Origin: DASVUC01 sp038237225
Lineage (GTDB): Bacteria; Planctomycetota; Phycisphaerae; Tepidisphaerales; Tepidisphaeraceae
DNA length: 64,000 bases
Reading direction: 5' to 3'
Assembly: GCA_038237225.1 (NCBI GenBank)
Contig: JBBRYX010000001.1
Location: 665,180-729,179 of the forward strand
Below, piece by piece: positions 54,641-62,763 of the stretch; position 1 is the first letter of the stretch; each line of letters starts with the position of its first letter. The translations under genes and the position numbers were made by a program. Under the pieces are notes generated by a model. It had not been told where the DNA came from. It did no database searches and saw nothing but the letters and a program-made list of their open reading frames with translations.

Positions 54641-56733
54641 CACCGCTCCCGCTTTGGCTCAGGCTCGAGGGTCATCTTCCACTTCATCTCCTTCATCCCG
54701 TCCGGCAGATCCGCGACCAGCGCCTGGACGTATCCGTTGTGCGTCAGCACCTGCGGTCCCGTCAGCATGAGCTGCGCATCCGCCGCGCCCGTCAATTCGA
54801 ATTTCAATACGCCTCCCGGCTTGGTGAACCAGCTCTTCGCAGGGTCCCCTATCTCCCGCGTCATCGCCCCGCACCGTGCAATCGTCACCTTGTTCTTCTG
54901 GATCTGAATGTCCGTCGCCCGGGCAGCGTCGTTCACGAGCGCGGGGAACAGGACGCGAACGGCGGAAGGCACATCGCCGCCGATGCGCTGCGTTCCTTCG
55001 ACGCCGCCTTTGGTGATGACATATTCTTCCTCGATCGTCCGAGCGTCGTCGCCCGCCGTGTCATACTTGATGGAGAATCGCACGCGTTCGCCCGACTGCT
55101 CCTGCACCTGAAGTTCCGCCCGCGTGGTCGCCTGCTCCGGCTTCGGCGCTCCAACTTGCTCCTCCGGGTTCTTCGGTCGTACGGGTGTGGGTATCCCAAA
55201 CTCGCCCAAATTGTGCCAGGTTCCCTTCGCATCTTTCCACTCGAGCGCCAGAGTCATCGGCGCGTGCGACAGTTGCTCAGGCGGGTGGTATCCCGTCTCC
55301 GGCGACGGCGTATCCGTGTACGGCGACAGCTCCACTCCCGCGCGATGCAGGCGCTGCAACCCCGTCGACCCATAGTGTCGATCCGCCCCCGTGTCGATCA
55401 GCACGTAATATCCCCCGCACGCCGCCGCGATATGATGGAACGTCTCGCGCAGATCAAAAACATACCCCGCGCTCTCGCTCGGCGCCGGCGTCTCCTCGAT
55501 CGAATCATTTGCCCGCAGATACGCGATCGCGAGCATTCCCATCGGCAGCAAATTGTATTGCGAGTGAAACGAGTAACCCTCAAACCCATGACGCCGCGCC
55601 GGATCCCCGAAATTCTTCACGATCCACATTTCCCCGCTCGGCCGCTGCCAGCGCAGCATGCTCGTCAAACACAGATGCGCCGCCCGCTTGAACGCCCCGG
55701 CGATATCCGCGCGCCCCGCTTTCTTCCACTTGTTCGCATTGATCTCGCAGATCTCAGCGTTCTGGGCCTCGTTCCACTGATGCTGCGCACTTCGCCCCCC
55801 GCTCGCCCACTCGCCGCTCGGCGAGATCAGCAGCAAACCCGAAAATCCCCCCTTCGCCAGAAACATCTCCAGCGCCTGCACGCGCTCCCCGCGCAGGGCG
55901 CCCTCGGAGAGCGCCCCATCCGCCAGCGCATCCTCCAGCCAAAGCCGCGGAAACGCATCGTACGCCAGCGGCACCGCCGGATCCGCATACATCCCATGGT
56001 TCGTGAACCGACCCCCTTCTTCGCCGCGCCCCATCTGATTGTCGAGACACGTCTCCAGATACTTAAGCTGCTCATCCCTCTGATCCGGCGCCACCAGCCC
56101 GTCCCTGCGCCGCAGCAATTCCCCGGACACATTCACAATGTTCCAGTTCCCGCCTCCCTTCGTATCCGAGTACACGTTCTCCGGCACGATGCTGATGAAC
56201 TGCCGATCCCACTTCGCCGCCACATCCGCCGGCACCTTGTCCCGCAAAATCCGCCGCGCATGCACGAGCATCGGAATATAAAAATCCGCATGGGCATCCG
56301 CGGTCGTCTTCGTCACCAGCTCCTCGATCGACCGCGAAAAAGCCCGCTGCGCCGGTTCGAGCAGATCCGCCCGCCCCGCCTCCTGCACCAGGAGCGCCGC
56401 CGCCAGCGCAAACGCCGGCGTCGAATACTGTCGCTCCTGGTACTCATAAGGATCGACAATCTCCCCTGCTTCGTTCTGAAAATGCTTCCACCAATCGACG
56501 TTCCCCGCAATGAGCGGAAGATAATCCTTCCGCGTCATCCCCGTCGGCACAAACCCATCGGGTATCTTCGCATTCCCCGCAAAAATCCGCCGCAACAAAT
56601 CCCCCGCCGGATGATCCGCCGCGACGGCCTCGAACGAAGGCGCACCGCGCCCCCCCTGCCCACCCTGCCCCCCCTGCCCGCGCGCCATCGGAATTACGGT
56701 GAACATCGCCAGAACACACGCAAGCTTGATCAT
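54640..56733 (-). CDS. Secreted (alpha/alpha)-barrel protein, probable polysaccharide-degrading enzyme
   Basis: The 697-residue product has a signal peptide (MIKLACVLAMFTVIPMARG) followed by a GQGGQGGQGGRG linker. The helical part has DWWKHFQNEAGEIVDPYEYQ, GGGNWNIVNVSGELLRRRDG, GRFTNHGMYADPAVPLAYDA, PSGEWASGGRSAQHQWNEAQ and GYSFHSQYNLLPMGMLAIAY; the C-terminal third is beta-rich. This is the build of heparinase II/III-like and related lyases, but no family is certain. The ATG at 56731-56733 has GGAG five bases upstream. It is divergent from kduI, whose product acts on unsaturated uronates, so the two may share control. The substrate is probably a uronic-acid polysaccharide. Confidence 0.65.
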   Translation of the reverse strand: MIKLACVLAMFTVIPMARGQGGQGGQGGRGAPSFEAVAADHPAGDLLRRIFAGNAKIPDGFVPTGMTRKDYLPLIAGNVDWWKHFQNEAGEIVDPYEYQERQYSTPAFALAAALLVQEAGRADLLEPAQRAFSRSIEELVTKTTADAHADFYIPMLVHARRILRDKVPADVAAKWDRQFISIVPENVYSDTKGGGNWNIVNVSGELLRRRDGLVAPDQRDEQLKYLETCLDNQMGRGEEGGRFTNHGMYADPAVPLAYDAFPRLWLEDALADGALSEGALRGERVQALEMFLAKGGFSGLLLISPSGEWASGGRSAQHQWNEAQNAEICEINANKWKKAGRADIAGAFKRAAHLCLTSMLRWQRPSGEMWIVKNFGDPARRHGFEGYSFHSQYNLLPMGMLAIAYLRANDSIEETPAPSESAGYVFDLRETFHHIAAACGGYYVLIDTGADRHYGSTGLQRLHRAGVELSPYTDTPSPETGYHPPEQLSHAPMTLALEWKDAKGTWHNLGEFGIPTPVRPKNPEEQVGAPKPEQATTRAELQVQEQSGERVRFSIKYDTAGDDARTIEEEYVITKGGVEGTQRIGGDVPSAVRVLFPALVNDAARATDIQIQKNKVTIARCGAMTREIGDPAKSWFTKPGGVLKFELTGAADAQLMLTGPQVLTHNGYVQALVADLPDGMKEMKWKMTLEPEPKRER

Positions 56734-57062
56734 CAGTTCTCCGAACACGCTGAAAGGAATTTACGGTCAACCCGTTTACGGCCCACAGAACTCCCCGTTG
56801 TACCGCGCATCACGTTCTGGAGCGCATGTTGAATTCCCCTGTTTTTCGCAGCGCGCCCGCATATATTCTCATCCTGAATATCTCTTGGATCGACAATGCG
56901 AAGAGACCGCGAAGGCGCGAAGTCAGACGCGAAGGAAGTCATTTTCGAGCTTTTGTCTTCGCGTGTTTTCTTCGCGCCTTCGCGCCTTCGCGGTCTCTGT
57001 AGATTACGATGGCGCAATCAGAGTGATCGATCTCGCGCCAACCGCCTTCCCGGAGTTCACAC
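56734..57062. other. 329-base divergent control region with a long inverted repeat
   Basis: It should hold promoters for the minus-strand barrel protein and for kduI. The inverted repeat at 56902-56998 takes up the middle. No operator could be recognised. Confidence 0.45.
56902..56998. repeat. Long imperfect hairpin repeat (GCGAAGGCGCGAAG type)
   Basis: The left arm AGAGACCGCGAAGGCGCGAAG pairs with the right arm CTTCGCGCCTTCGCGGTCTCT; inner words GACGCGAAGG and CTTCGCGTG add to the stem. A half copy lies near 54175. It has the same construction as the repeat at 12298-12390. Confidence 0.85.
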
Positions 57063-57896
57063 GTGTCCTTCAAGCTCACCACATCCCCCCGCCCCGCCGA
57101 CGTCCAGTCGATGACCACCGAAGACCTCCGGAGCGCCTTCGTGATCACCGACTTCTTCGCCCCCGGCCCCATCGCGTGGACCTTCACCGACCTCGATCGC
57201 CTGGCCATCGCCGGAGTGAAGCCCACCGCACCCGTGGCGCTCGAGAACGAACGCCAGACCGGCTCGGACTTCTTCCTCGCGCGCCGCGAACTCGGCATCC
57301 TCAACGTCGGCGCTCCCGGCGCTATCCGCGCCGACAACAAAGAATTCAAACTCAATACTCACGACTGCCTCTACATCGGCATGGGCACAAAGGGCGTCAC
57401 CTTCGAATCCACCGACAACAACAACCCCGCCAAGTTCTACTGCGTTTCCGCGCCCGCGCACCAGACGTTTCCCGCCACCCTCGTCACCAAAGACAAGATC
57501 ACCCCCGTCGGCCTCGGTTCCCAGGCCACCGCCAACCAGCGCAAAGTTTACCAATACATCCACGAGAAAGGCATCCGCTCCAGCCAGCTCGTGATGGGCT
57601 TCACGGAACTCGCCGAAGGCTCGGTCTGGAACACCATGCCCTGCCACACGCATGCAAGACGGACCGAAATCTATTTCTACTTCGACGTCCCGCAGGGAAA
57701 TATCGTCAGCCACTTCCTCGGCCAGCCCCACCAAACTCGCCATGTGTTTTTGCACAACGACCAGGCCGTCCTCTCCCCCAGCTGGTCCATCCACACCGGC
57801 TGCGCGACCGGAAGCTACAAATTCTGCTGGGCCATGGGCGGCGAAAACCAGAACTACGACGACATGGACAAGGTTCAGCCGACAGACTTGAAATAG
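57063..57896 (+). CDS. kduI: 5-dehydro-4-deoxy-D-glucuronate isomerase
   Basis: The 277-residue product isomerises 5-keto-4-deoxyuronate, formed from unsaturated uronates released by lyases, to 2,5-diketo-3-deoxygluconate. Zinc ligands H195, H197 and E202 (PCHTHARRTEIYFYF) and H244 (WSIHTGCATGSY) match E. coli KduI (H196, H198, E203, H245) with a constant shift of one. PTAPVALENERQTGSDFFLA RRELG and the end MGGENQNYDDMD are also canonical. The GTG start has GGAG seven bases upstream. KduD is the next gene, which fixes the pathway. Confidence 0.97.
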   Translation: MSFKLTTSPRPADVQSMTTEDLRSAFVITDFFAPGPIAWTFTDLDRLAIAGVKPTAPVALENERQTGSDFFLARRELGILNVGAPGAIRADNKEFKLNTHDCLYIGMGTKGVTFESTDNNNPAKFYCVSAPAHQTFPATLVTKDKITPVGLGSQATANQRKVYQYIHEKGIRSSQLVMGFTELAEGSVWNTMPCHTHARRTEIYFYFDVPQGNIVSHFLGQPHQTRHVFLHNDQAVLSPSWSIHTGCATGSYKFCWAMGGENQNYDDMDKVQPTDLK

Positions 57897-57897
57897 T

Positions 57898-57981
57898 CCG
57901 TTGTCCGTGGTCAGTGGTCCGTTGCGAAGACACCTGATCGCGGACCGCCAGCAACGGACAACGGACCACTGACAACGGACA
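57898..57981. repeat. Stuttering GTCCGTTG/CAACGGAC inverted repeat
   Basis: Left words TCCGTTGTCCGTGGTCAGTGG are complementary to right words such as CAACGGACAACGGACCACTG. The arms are built from repeated GTCCGTTG and GTCAGTGG units with a 27-base centre. It fills the space between kduI and kduD. Confidence 0.85.
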
Positions 57982-57989
57982 AATCCAAC

Positions 57990-58745
57990 ATGCCCCGCTT
58001 CACCAACAAGCTCGCCCTCGTCACCGGCTCCTCCCGCGGCATCGGCGCTTCCATCGCCAGCGCATTCGCAACCGAAGGCGTCACCGTCATCGGCATCGCC
58101 CGCACTGCATCGGAACTCAAACTCAAAAACTACGAGCCGATAGACTTCGACCTCGGCACCGCAACCGTCGCCCAAATCAACACCGTCGTGATTGACATCC
58201 TGAACAAGCACAAAAAGATCGACATCCTCATCAACAACGCCGGCATCATCCGCCGCGCTCCCGCCCACCAATTCTCCGAGCAAGACTGGGACGATGTCCT
58301 CAGGATCAATTTGAAAGCCCCCTTCTTCCTCACCCAATCCGTTGCGAGATGGTGGATCGAAACCGGCGCGAAACAAACACCGGAACCCGCGCGCCTTAAA
58401 ATCATCAACATCGCCAGCCTCCTCAGCATCCAGGGCGGCATCACCGTCCCCGCCTACGCCGCCAGCAAGCACGGCATCGCCGGAATCACCAAGGCCCTCG
58501 CCAACGAATGGGCAACTCAAAGAATCAACGTCAACGCCGTCGCCCCCGGCTATATCGAAACCGAAAACACCAAAGCCCTCCGCGAAGATCCCCAGCGCAA
58601 CACCGCCATCCTCGCCAGAATCCCCCAAGCCGCCTGGGGTCACCCCGATCAAATCGCCGGCTCCTGCCTGTTCCTCGCCAGCCCCGACGCCGACTACGTC
58701 AACGGCGCCATCCTGAATGTAGACGGCGGCTGGCTTGCGCGATGA
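57990..58745 (+). CDS. kduD: 2-dehydro-3-deoxy-D-gluconate 5-dehydrogenase (SDR)
   Basis: The 251-residue short-chain dehydrogenase reduces 2,5-diketo-3-deoxygluconate to 2-keto-3-deoxygluconate with NAD(P)H, directly after KduI. It has the cofactor loop VTGSSRGIGASIA, DILINNAGIIRRAPA, NIASLLSIQGGITVP and the catalytic YAASKHG. PGYIETENTKALREDPQRN is close to known KduD. The C-terminus VNGAILNVDGGWLAR is typical. The product could then be phosphorylated by a KDG kinase; the PfkB protein at 15.4 kb is one candidate. Confidence 0.93.
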   Translation: MPRFTNKLALVTGSSRGIGASIASAFATEGVTVIGIARTASELKLKNYEPIDFDLGTATVAQINTVVIDILNKHKKIDILINNAGIIRRAPAHQFSEQDWDDVLRINLKAPFFLTQSVARWWIETGAKQTPEPARLKIINIASLLSIQGGITVPAYAASKHGIAGITKALANEWATQRINVNAVAPGYIETENTKALREDPQRNTAILARIPQAAWGHPDQIAGSCLFLASPDADYVNGAILNVDGGWLAR

Positions 58746-58840
58746 TTCTTTCCGATCGCTTAAGACGAAGTGCAACCGCAGATCCGCCGATGCGCGAAGG
58801 AAGGTGAACCTGCTACGAGTGGCCAAAAACCACTCCCCTC

Positions 58841-58883
58841 TGACATCGGACCACTGACCACTGATCACCGACAACTGACAATC
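58841..58883. repeat. Stuttering GACCACTGACCACTGATC repeat
   Basis: CTGACATCGGACCACTGACC followed by ACTGATCACCGACAACTGAC repeats the words CACTGA and GAC. It lies between kduD and the MFS gene and is related in style to the repeat at 57898-57981. Confidence 0.65.
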
Positions 58884-58933
58884 CCCTCCCCGGCTGTTAA
58901 GCTTCCCCCCACCTGTTTTTGCGGAGGCTCGCG

Positions 58934-60268
58934 GTGTCCACTGAAACCCAACCAGCAATCGACTACGGCCCTCCCAGCACTTTCCCCCCGCCCTGGTATC
59001 GCAGCTACCGCTGGATCATCTGCGGCTTGCTCTTCTTCGCAACCACCGTCAACTACGTCGACCGCGCGGTCTTTGGCGTGCTGGGACCGACGCTTCAGCA
59101 CGAGTTCGGATGGACCAAGACACAGTTCGGGGACATCAACGCGTTCTTCAACCTCGCGTATGCCCTTGGATTTTTATTCGCCGGATGGTTCATCGACCGC
59201 GTGGGGACGCGGCTCGGGTACACCGCTTACCTGCTCGTGTGGTCGCTGGCGGCAGCGGCGCATGCGCTGTGCAGGAGCCCCATGAGCTTCAGCGCGGCGC
59301 GATTTGCGCTGGGGATCGGCGAATCGGGCAATTTTCCCGCCGCGATCAAGACGGTCGCTGAGTGGTTCCCGAAGAAGGAGCGAGCGTTCGCGACCGGAAT
59401 CTTCAACGCAGGCTCAAACATCGGCGCGATCTTGGCGCCGCTGGTCGTCCCGTGGATTGCGCTCAACTGGCACTGGCGGGATGCCTTCATCATCACCGGC
59501 CTGACCGGCATGATTTGGGTGTTCTTCTGGTTGCCCCTGTACCGGCGCCCGACAGAGCATCCCAATCTCTCCCCGGAGGAGCTGGGCCACATCCAGAGCG
59601 ATCCGCCCGATCCGGCGGTGAAGATCCGGTGGATAACGCTTCTGGAATATAAGCAGACCTGGGCCTTCACCATCGGGAAATTCCTCACCGATTCGATCTG
59701 GTGGTTCTACCTCTTCTGGTTCCCGACGTTCATGGATGACCGCTTCAAGGTGGACCTGAAGAACATCGGCTGGCCGATGGTGACGGTGTTCCTGATGGCG
59801 GATGTGGGCTCGGTAGGCGGTGGCTGGCTCAGCTCATTTTTACTGAAGCGAGGGTGGACGATCAACGCGGCGCGAAAAACGGCGATGCTCGTATGCGCGC
59901 TATGCATCGTGCCGGTGGTGATGGCGCCGATCGTGGATGCCAAGTGGATCGCCGTCATGCTCGTCGGGATTGCGGCCGCCGCGCACCAGGGTTTCAGCGC
60001 GAACCTGTTCACGCTGACCAGCGACATGTTTCCCCGCAAGGCGGTCGGTTCGGTCGTGGGCATTGGCGGGTTCGCCGGAGCCATGGGGGGCGTGCTTATG
60101 AACGCCGGTTCGGGTCGATTGCGCGAACTGACCGGCAGCTATGTCGCGATCTTTGCGATCGCAGGCGCGGCTTACCTCGTCGCATTGCTGGTCATTCACC
60201 TTCTCGTCCCGCGGCTTGAACCGGTCCAGTTGGATGACTCTAACTCCAGCGGGTTTGCCGTCACTTGA
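58934..60268 (+). CDS. MFS hexuronate transporter (ExuT-like)
   Basis: The 444-residue product has twelve helices and belongs to the anion:cation symporter family of the MFS that includes ExuT, GudP and other sugar-acid transporters. Landmarks are WIICGLLFFATTVNYVDRAV in helix 1, GWFIDRVGTRLGY after helix 2, ALGIGESGNFPAAIKTVAEW then FPKKERAFATGIFNAGSNIG, and a central loop ending EYKQTWAFTIGKFLTD. The GTG start at 58934 has GGAGG six bases upstream. With kduI and kduD it forms a uronate uptake and breakdown operon, so transport of glucuronate, galacturonate or unsaturated derivatives is likely. Confidence 0.93.
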   Translation: MSTETQPAIDYGPPSTFPPPWYRSYRWIICGLLFFATTVNYVDRAVFGVLGPTLQHEFGWTKTQFGDINAFFNLAYALGFLFAGWFIDRVGTRLGYTAYLLVWSLAAAAHALCRSPMSFSAARFALGIGESGNFPAAIKTVAEWFPKKERAFATGIFNAGSNIGAILAPLVVPWIALNWHWRDAFIITGLTGMIWVFFWLPLYRRPTEHPNLSPEELGHIQSDPPDPAVKIRWITLLEYKQTWAFTIGKFLTDSIWWFYLFWFPTFMDDRFKVDLKNIGWPMVTVFLMADVGSVGGGWLSSFLLKRGWTINAARKTAMLVCALCIVPVVMAPIVDAKWIAVMLVGIAAAAHQGFSANLFTLTSDMFPRKAVGSVVGIGGFAGAMGGVLMNAGSGRLRELTGSYVAIFAIAGAAYLVALLVIHLLVPRLEPVQLDDSNSSGFAVT

Positions 60269-60347
60269 GGATCCCGCGGCCAATCCTCCGCACCCGCCGC
60301 GCCGCCAACATCCCGCGCCCCGCGGTGTATGGATCATGGGAGAATCA

Positions 60348-61232
60348 ATGTTCTGCTGTCGTTCCTTTAATAGGTTCATCCCCCTTATCTTGTGCGCCGC
60401 CGCCGCGGGAACGGGCCTCTACTTTTCCAACGCAACGACCGCACAGCAACCTCCCACTCAACCCGCCTCCACCCAGCCTTCCGTCCAGGCCCCCGACCCC
60501 ATCGCCGCCGGTAAATACCTCGTCCAGATCGGCGGCTGCAACGACTGCCACACCCCAGGCTTCATGGAAACCGGCGGCGCCAACATCCCGGATGAAAACC
60601 TCCTCACCGGCCTTACCGTCGGATTCCGGGGACCCTGGGGCACCACCTACGGCTCCAACCTCCGCATCTTCGCCAAGCAATTCGTCGAAGATGACTTCGT
60701 CAAAGTCCTCCGCGCCCGCACGTCCCGCCCGCCCATGCCCTGGGGCTCGCTCCACGCCATGAGCGACGCCGACCTGCGAGCCGTCTTCAAATATCTCGCG
60801 TCCTTGAAACCCGCCGGTAAACCCGCACCCGCCTACGTCCCTCCCGGCGTCGAACCCAAAACTCCCTACTTCGTCCTGGACCCCACCGTCACCGCCAAAG
60901 CCTACGCCATCGTCGAACCCCCGCCGCCCCCCGCACCGGCCCCAACACCAACTCCCACCCCCGCACCAACACCAACTCCCACCCCCGCACCAACACCAAC
61001 TCCCACCCCCGCACCAACTCTATCTCCCACCCCCGCACCAACTCCCGCCCCAGCACCAGCCCTAACACCAACACCCACGCCCGCGCCTGCACCGCCAGTT
61101 CCGACACCACCCCCGACTCCACCAGCACCACCCACGCTAACTCCCGCGCCTGTGGCTGTCCCACCGGCTCCCACACCCGCACCCGCGCTGACTCCCGCGC
61201 CCGCTCCCTCCACAAAGTCAGCCAAACCGTAA
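60348..61232 (+). CDS. Secreted c-type cytochrome with Pro/Thr/Ala-rich tail
   Basis: The 294-residue product has a signal peptide (about 1-30, LILCAAAAGTG), a haem c motif CNDCH in GKYLVQIGGCNDCHTPGFME (about residues 58-77), and MPWGSLHAMSDADLRAVFKY, which holds the likely Met axial ligand. The last 110 residues are an unbroken Pro/Thr/Ala tract with PTPTPAP units, encoded by near-perfect short DNA repeats (60940-61030). Such tails span cell-wall material. GGGAG lies five bases before the ATG at 60348; ATG 60336 is possible. The cytochrome domain resembles those of alcohol or sugar dehydrogenase subunits. It starts 79 bases after the MFS gene. Confidence 0.9.
   Translation: MFCCRSFNRFIPLILCAAAAGTGLYFSNATTAQQPPTQPASTQPSVQAPDPIAAGKYLVQIGGCNDCHTPGFMETGGANIPDENLLTGLTVGFRGPWGTTYGSNLRIFAKQFVEDDFVKVLRARTSRPPMPWGSLHAMSDADLRAVFKYLASLKPAGKPAPAYVPPGVEPKTPYFVLDPTVTAKAYAIVEPPPPPAPAPTPTPTPAPTPTPTPAPTPTPTPAPTLSPTPAPTPAPAPALTPTPTPAPAPPVPTPPPTPPAPPTLTPAPVAVPPAPTPAPALTPAPAPSTKSAKP
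60940..61030 (+). repeat. Short tandem coding repeats for PTPTPAP
   Basis: Units of 24 bases around CACCAACTCCCACCCCCGCA are repeated three times almost without change, then drift. This explains the Pro/Thr/Ala tail of the cytochrome. Confidence 0.85.
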
Positions 61233-61358
61233 ACATCTCCCGCCGTAGCTAAGCCGCAGTTCCCCGCCGTCGTCTCAATCCACGTCCCGCAACGGTTTCC
61301 CACGGCGCCTTCTTTTTTTCGTTTTGCGCTTTCTCATGAACCAATGGGTAATCAGGTA

Positions 61359-62063
61359 CTATCGCGGCCTCACCACCAACTGCTCCACCACCGCCCGGTC
61401 CGGCAGATTGATTGCCAGCATCACGCATGCCGCCACATCCTCCGCCTGCAACATCTTCTTCCTCGCCTCCGCATCCGGCACCACCGGACGCTTCTCGAGG
61501 AGCGGCGTATCGATCTCCCCCGGAAAAATCGCGCAAGCGCGGATCCCATTCCGCCGCTCTTCCACATTGATCGTATGCGACAACCCGGTCAACCCAAACT
61601 TCGACACGATATAAGCCGCGCCGGAGATTCGGTTCGCCGTCAGCCCGGCATCCGAAATCACGTTCACGATCGTCCCCTTCCCCGCCTTCCGCATCTCCGG
61701 CAGAAACGCCTGCACGCACAAGAACGCTCCGGTAACATTCACATCGATCACCTGCCGGTAATCCTCCACGCTCAGATCCACCAGCGCGCGTTTCGGCACA
61801 TTCACCCCCGCCGAATTCACCAGCACAATCACTTCACCCAATTCCCCGTGCACGCGCTCCACCATCGCACGCACATCGTCTTCTCGACTGATATCACATC
61901 GAATTGCAAACACGTGACCATTCGCCGCTCGTTTCGCGGTCTCGTCGATAGCACCCTGCCGTCGTCCCAAAACCGCGACTTCCCACCCTTCCTCCGCCAA
62001 CTGAATCGCCACCGCCCGCCCAACTCCGCTGCCCCCACCCGTCACGACTGCATTCTTGCTCAT
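61359..62063 (-). CDS. SDR-family oxidoreductase
   Basis: The 234-residue product is a classical short-chain dehydrogenase: cofactor loop VTGGGSGVGRAVAIQLAEEG, VLVNSAGVNVPKRALVDLS, NVISDAGLTANRISGAAYIV and the catalytic YxxxK in AAYIVSKFGLTG. PGEIDTPLLEKRP follows. LGRRQGAI after the second strand, with an Arg pair, suggests NADPH use. The substrate is unknown. It lies convergent to the cytochrome gene; no operon partner is seen. Confidence 0.92.
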   Translation of the reverse strand: MSKNAVVTGGGSGVGRAVAIQLAEEGWEVAVLGRRQGAIDETAKRAANGHVFAIRCDISREDDVRAMVERVHGELGEVIVLVNSAGVNVPKRALVDLSVEDYRQVIDVNVTGAFLCVQAFLPEMRKAGKGTIVNVISDAGLTANRISGAAYIVSKFGLTGLSHTINVEERRNGIRACAIFPGEIDTPLLEKRPVVPDAEARKKMLQAEDVAACVMLAINLPDRAVVEQLVVRPR

Positions 62064-62092
62064 GCTCTCACCATAATCCCCGCCCCCACCCG

Positions 62093-62120
62093 GGCCAAGC
62101 CCAGGGCTTCAGCCGTGGGT
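62093..62120. repeat. Short dispersed palindrome, family A
   Basis: GGCCAAGCCCAGGGCTTCAGCC followed by GTGGGT matches 3131-3158 with one change. Confidence 0.8.
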
Positions 62121-62213
62121 AATTCATTCCATCGAAAGATTTTCAGACCATGTTGACATCCACCCCAACGAGTGGCTAATGTATTTCTCGAAGGGGCTAA
62201 CCTTAACGATCCT

Positions 62214-62277
62214 CGACGGCAGCGTCCGATCCCCCGCGTGTCCCCCCCACGCTTCGGACCTGCCGTCGCTTTTTTTA
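62214..62277 (+). terminator. Complex hairpin with strong T-run, possible end of a small RNA
   Basis: Arms CGACGGCAGCGTCCGA and TCGGACCTGCCGTCG form a long stem with a bulge. Inside it GCGTG and CACGC form a second hairpin, and CTTTTTTTATTT follows. No plus-strand gene is close upstream, so it may end an unannotated small RNA starting near 62140. Confidence 0.6.
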
Positions 62278-62333
62278 TTTCCGGGCCCTTCCCACCTTTT
62301 TTTTTCGCGGCCGACGAGTTTGCTGCAATAGGC

Positions 62334-62377
62334 TTACGAAAGCTCGGCACTTCCCGACAAGTGCCGAGGTTTCGTAA
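62334..62377. repeat. Perfect long hairpin next to an A-run
   Basis: TTACGAAAGCTCGGCACTT and AAGTGCCGAGGTTTCGTAA pair along 18 bases with a single G-G mismatch and the loop CCCGAC. AAAAAAG follows on the plus strand, so a T-run precedes the stem on the minus strand. It is not a standard terminator in either direction. Confidence 0.8.
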
Positions 62378-62472
62378 AAAAAGAGCAACTGATCGGCTAA
62401 ATAATGTCCTTTTTTGACACGATATAGAAAAGGGCATAAGATGTCGGCGTTGACCGTTTAAGATTCCACCCC

Positions 62473-62763
62473 ATGCCCTTTGATTTGCCGCTGCCCAAGA
62501 GGCTCAAAGACCTCTGGAAGGCAAAGGTTCAGGACAAGGAACTTCTGTACGAGGAACCTCATGTCACGATCTGGAAGAAGGCGAAGAAGTGGCGTTGGGG
62601 GCTTCGAAGCCGTGCGTTTTTAGACCCGAAGCCCGATCCGAGCGAAGTTCTGAAAGAGATTCTGGACCTGATCGAAGCGAATTACGAAGAACTGTGCCGG
62701 CAGTGGGACACCCGGTTTCCAAGCAATCCCGTGACTGAAGAGGAAGACGACGATGCCAACTGA
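62473..62763 (+). CDS. DUF4160-like small protein
   Basis: The 96-residue product contains YEEPHVTIWKKAKKWRWGLR and ILDLIEANYEELCRQWDTRF. These resemble the EPPHVHV strand and the C-terminal ELIEEN...LLEAWHEYF helix of DUF4160. DUF4160 genes usually sit beside DUF2442 genes and behave like toxin-antitoxin pairs in genome surveys, although the activity is unproven. Here the next gene, overlapping by 11 bases, carries a DUF2442-like part. The tail EEEDDDAN is acidic. The codon use looks less GC-biased than that of the core genes. Confidence 0.65.
   Translation: MPFDLPLPKRLKDLWKAKVQDKELLYEEPHVTIWKKAKKWRWGLRSRAFLDPKPDPSEVLKEILDLIEANYEELCRQWDTRFPSNPVTEEEDDDAN

Larger units (their letters stand above)
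62064..62472. other. 409-base structured non-coding region
   Basis: It contains a family A palindrome (62093-62120), a complex hairpin ending in a T-run (62214-62277) and a perfect long hairpin (62334-62377), with T- and A-rich tracts between. Short open frames in it do not look like genes. Base composition becomes less GC-rich from here to the window end. Confidence 0.6.

Noticed and set aside
54739..56832. Long plus-strand open frame of 697 codons
   Set aside because: Antisense to the secreted barrel protein; extreme Arg/His/Pro content and no domain. A high-GC shadow.
57057..58958. Long minus-strand open frame of 633 codons
   Set aside because: Runs antisense through kduI, kduD and a repeat tract. 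Real motifs are on the plus strand.
62172..62417. 81-codon plus-strand frame
   Set aside because: It crosses the complex terminator hairpin and the perfect hairpin, which would be very unusual for a coding region.
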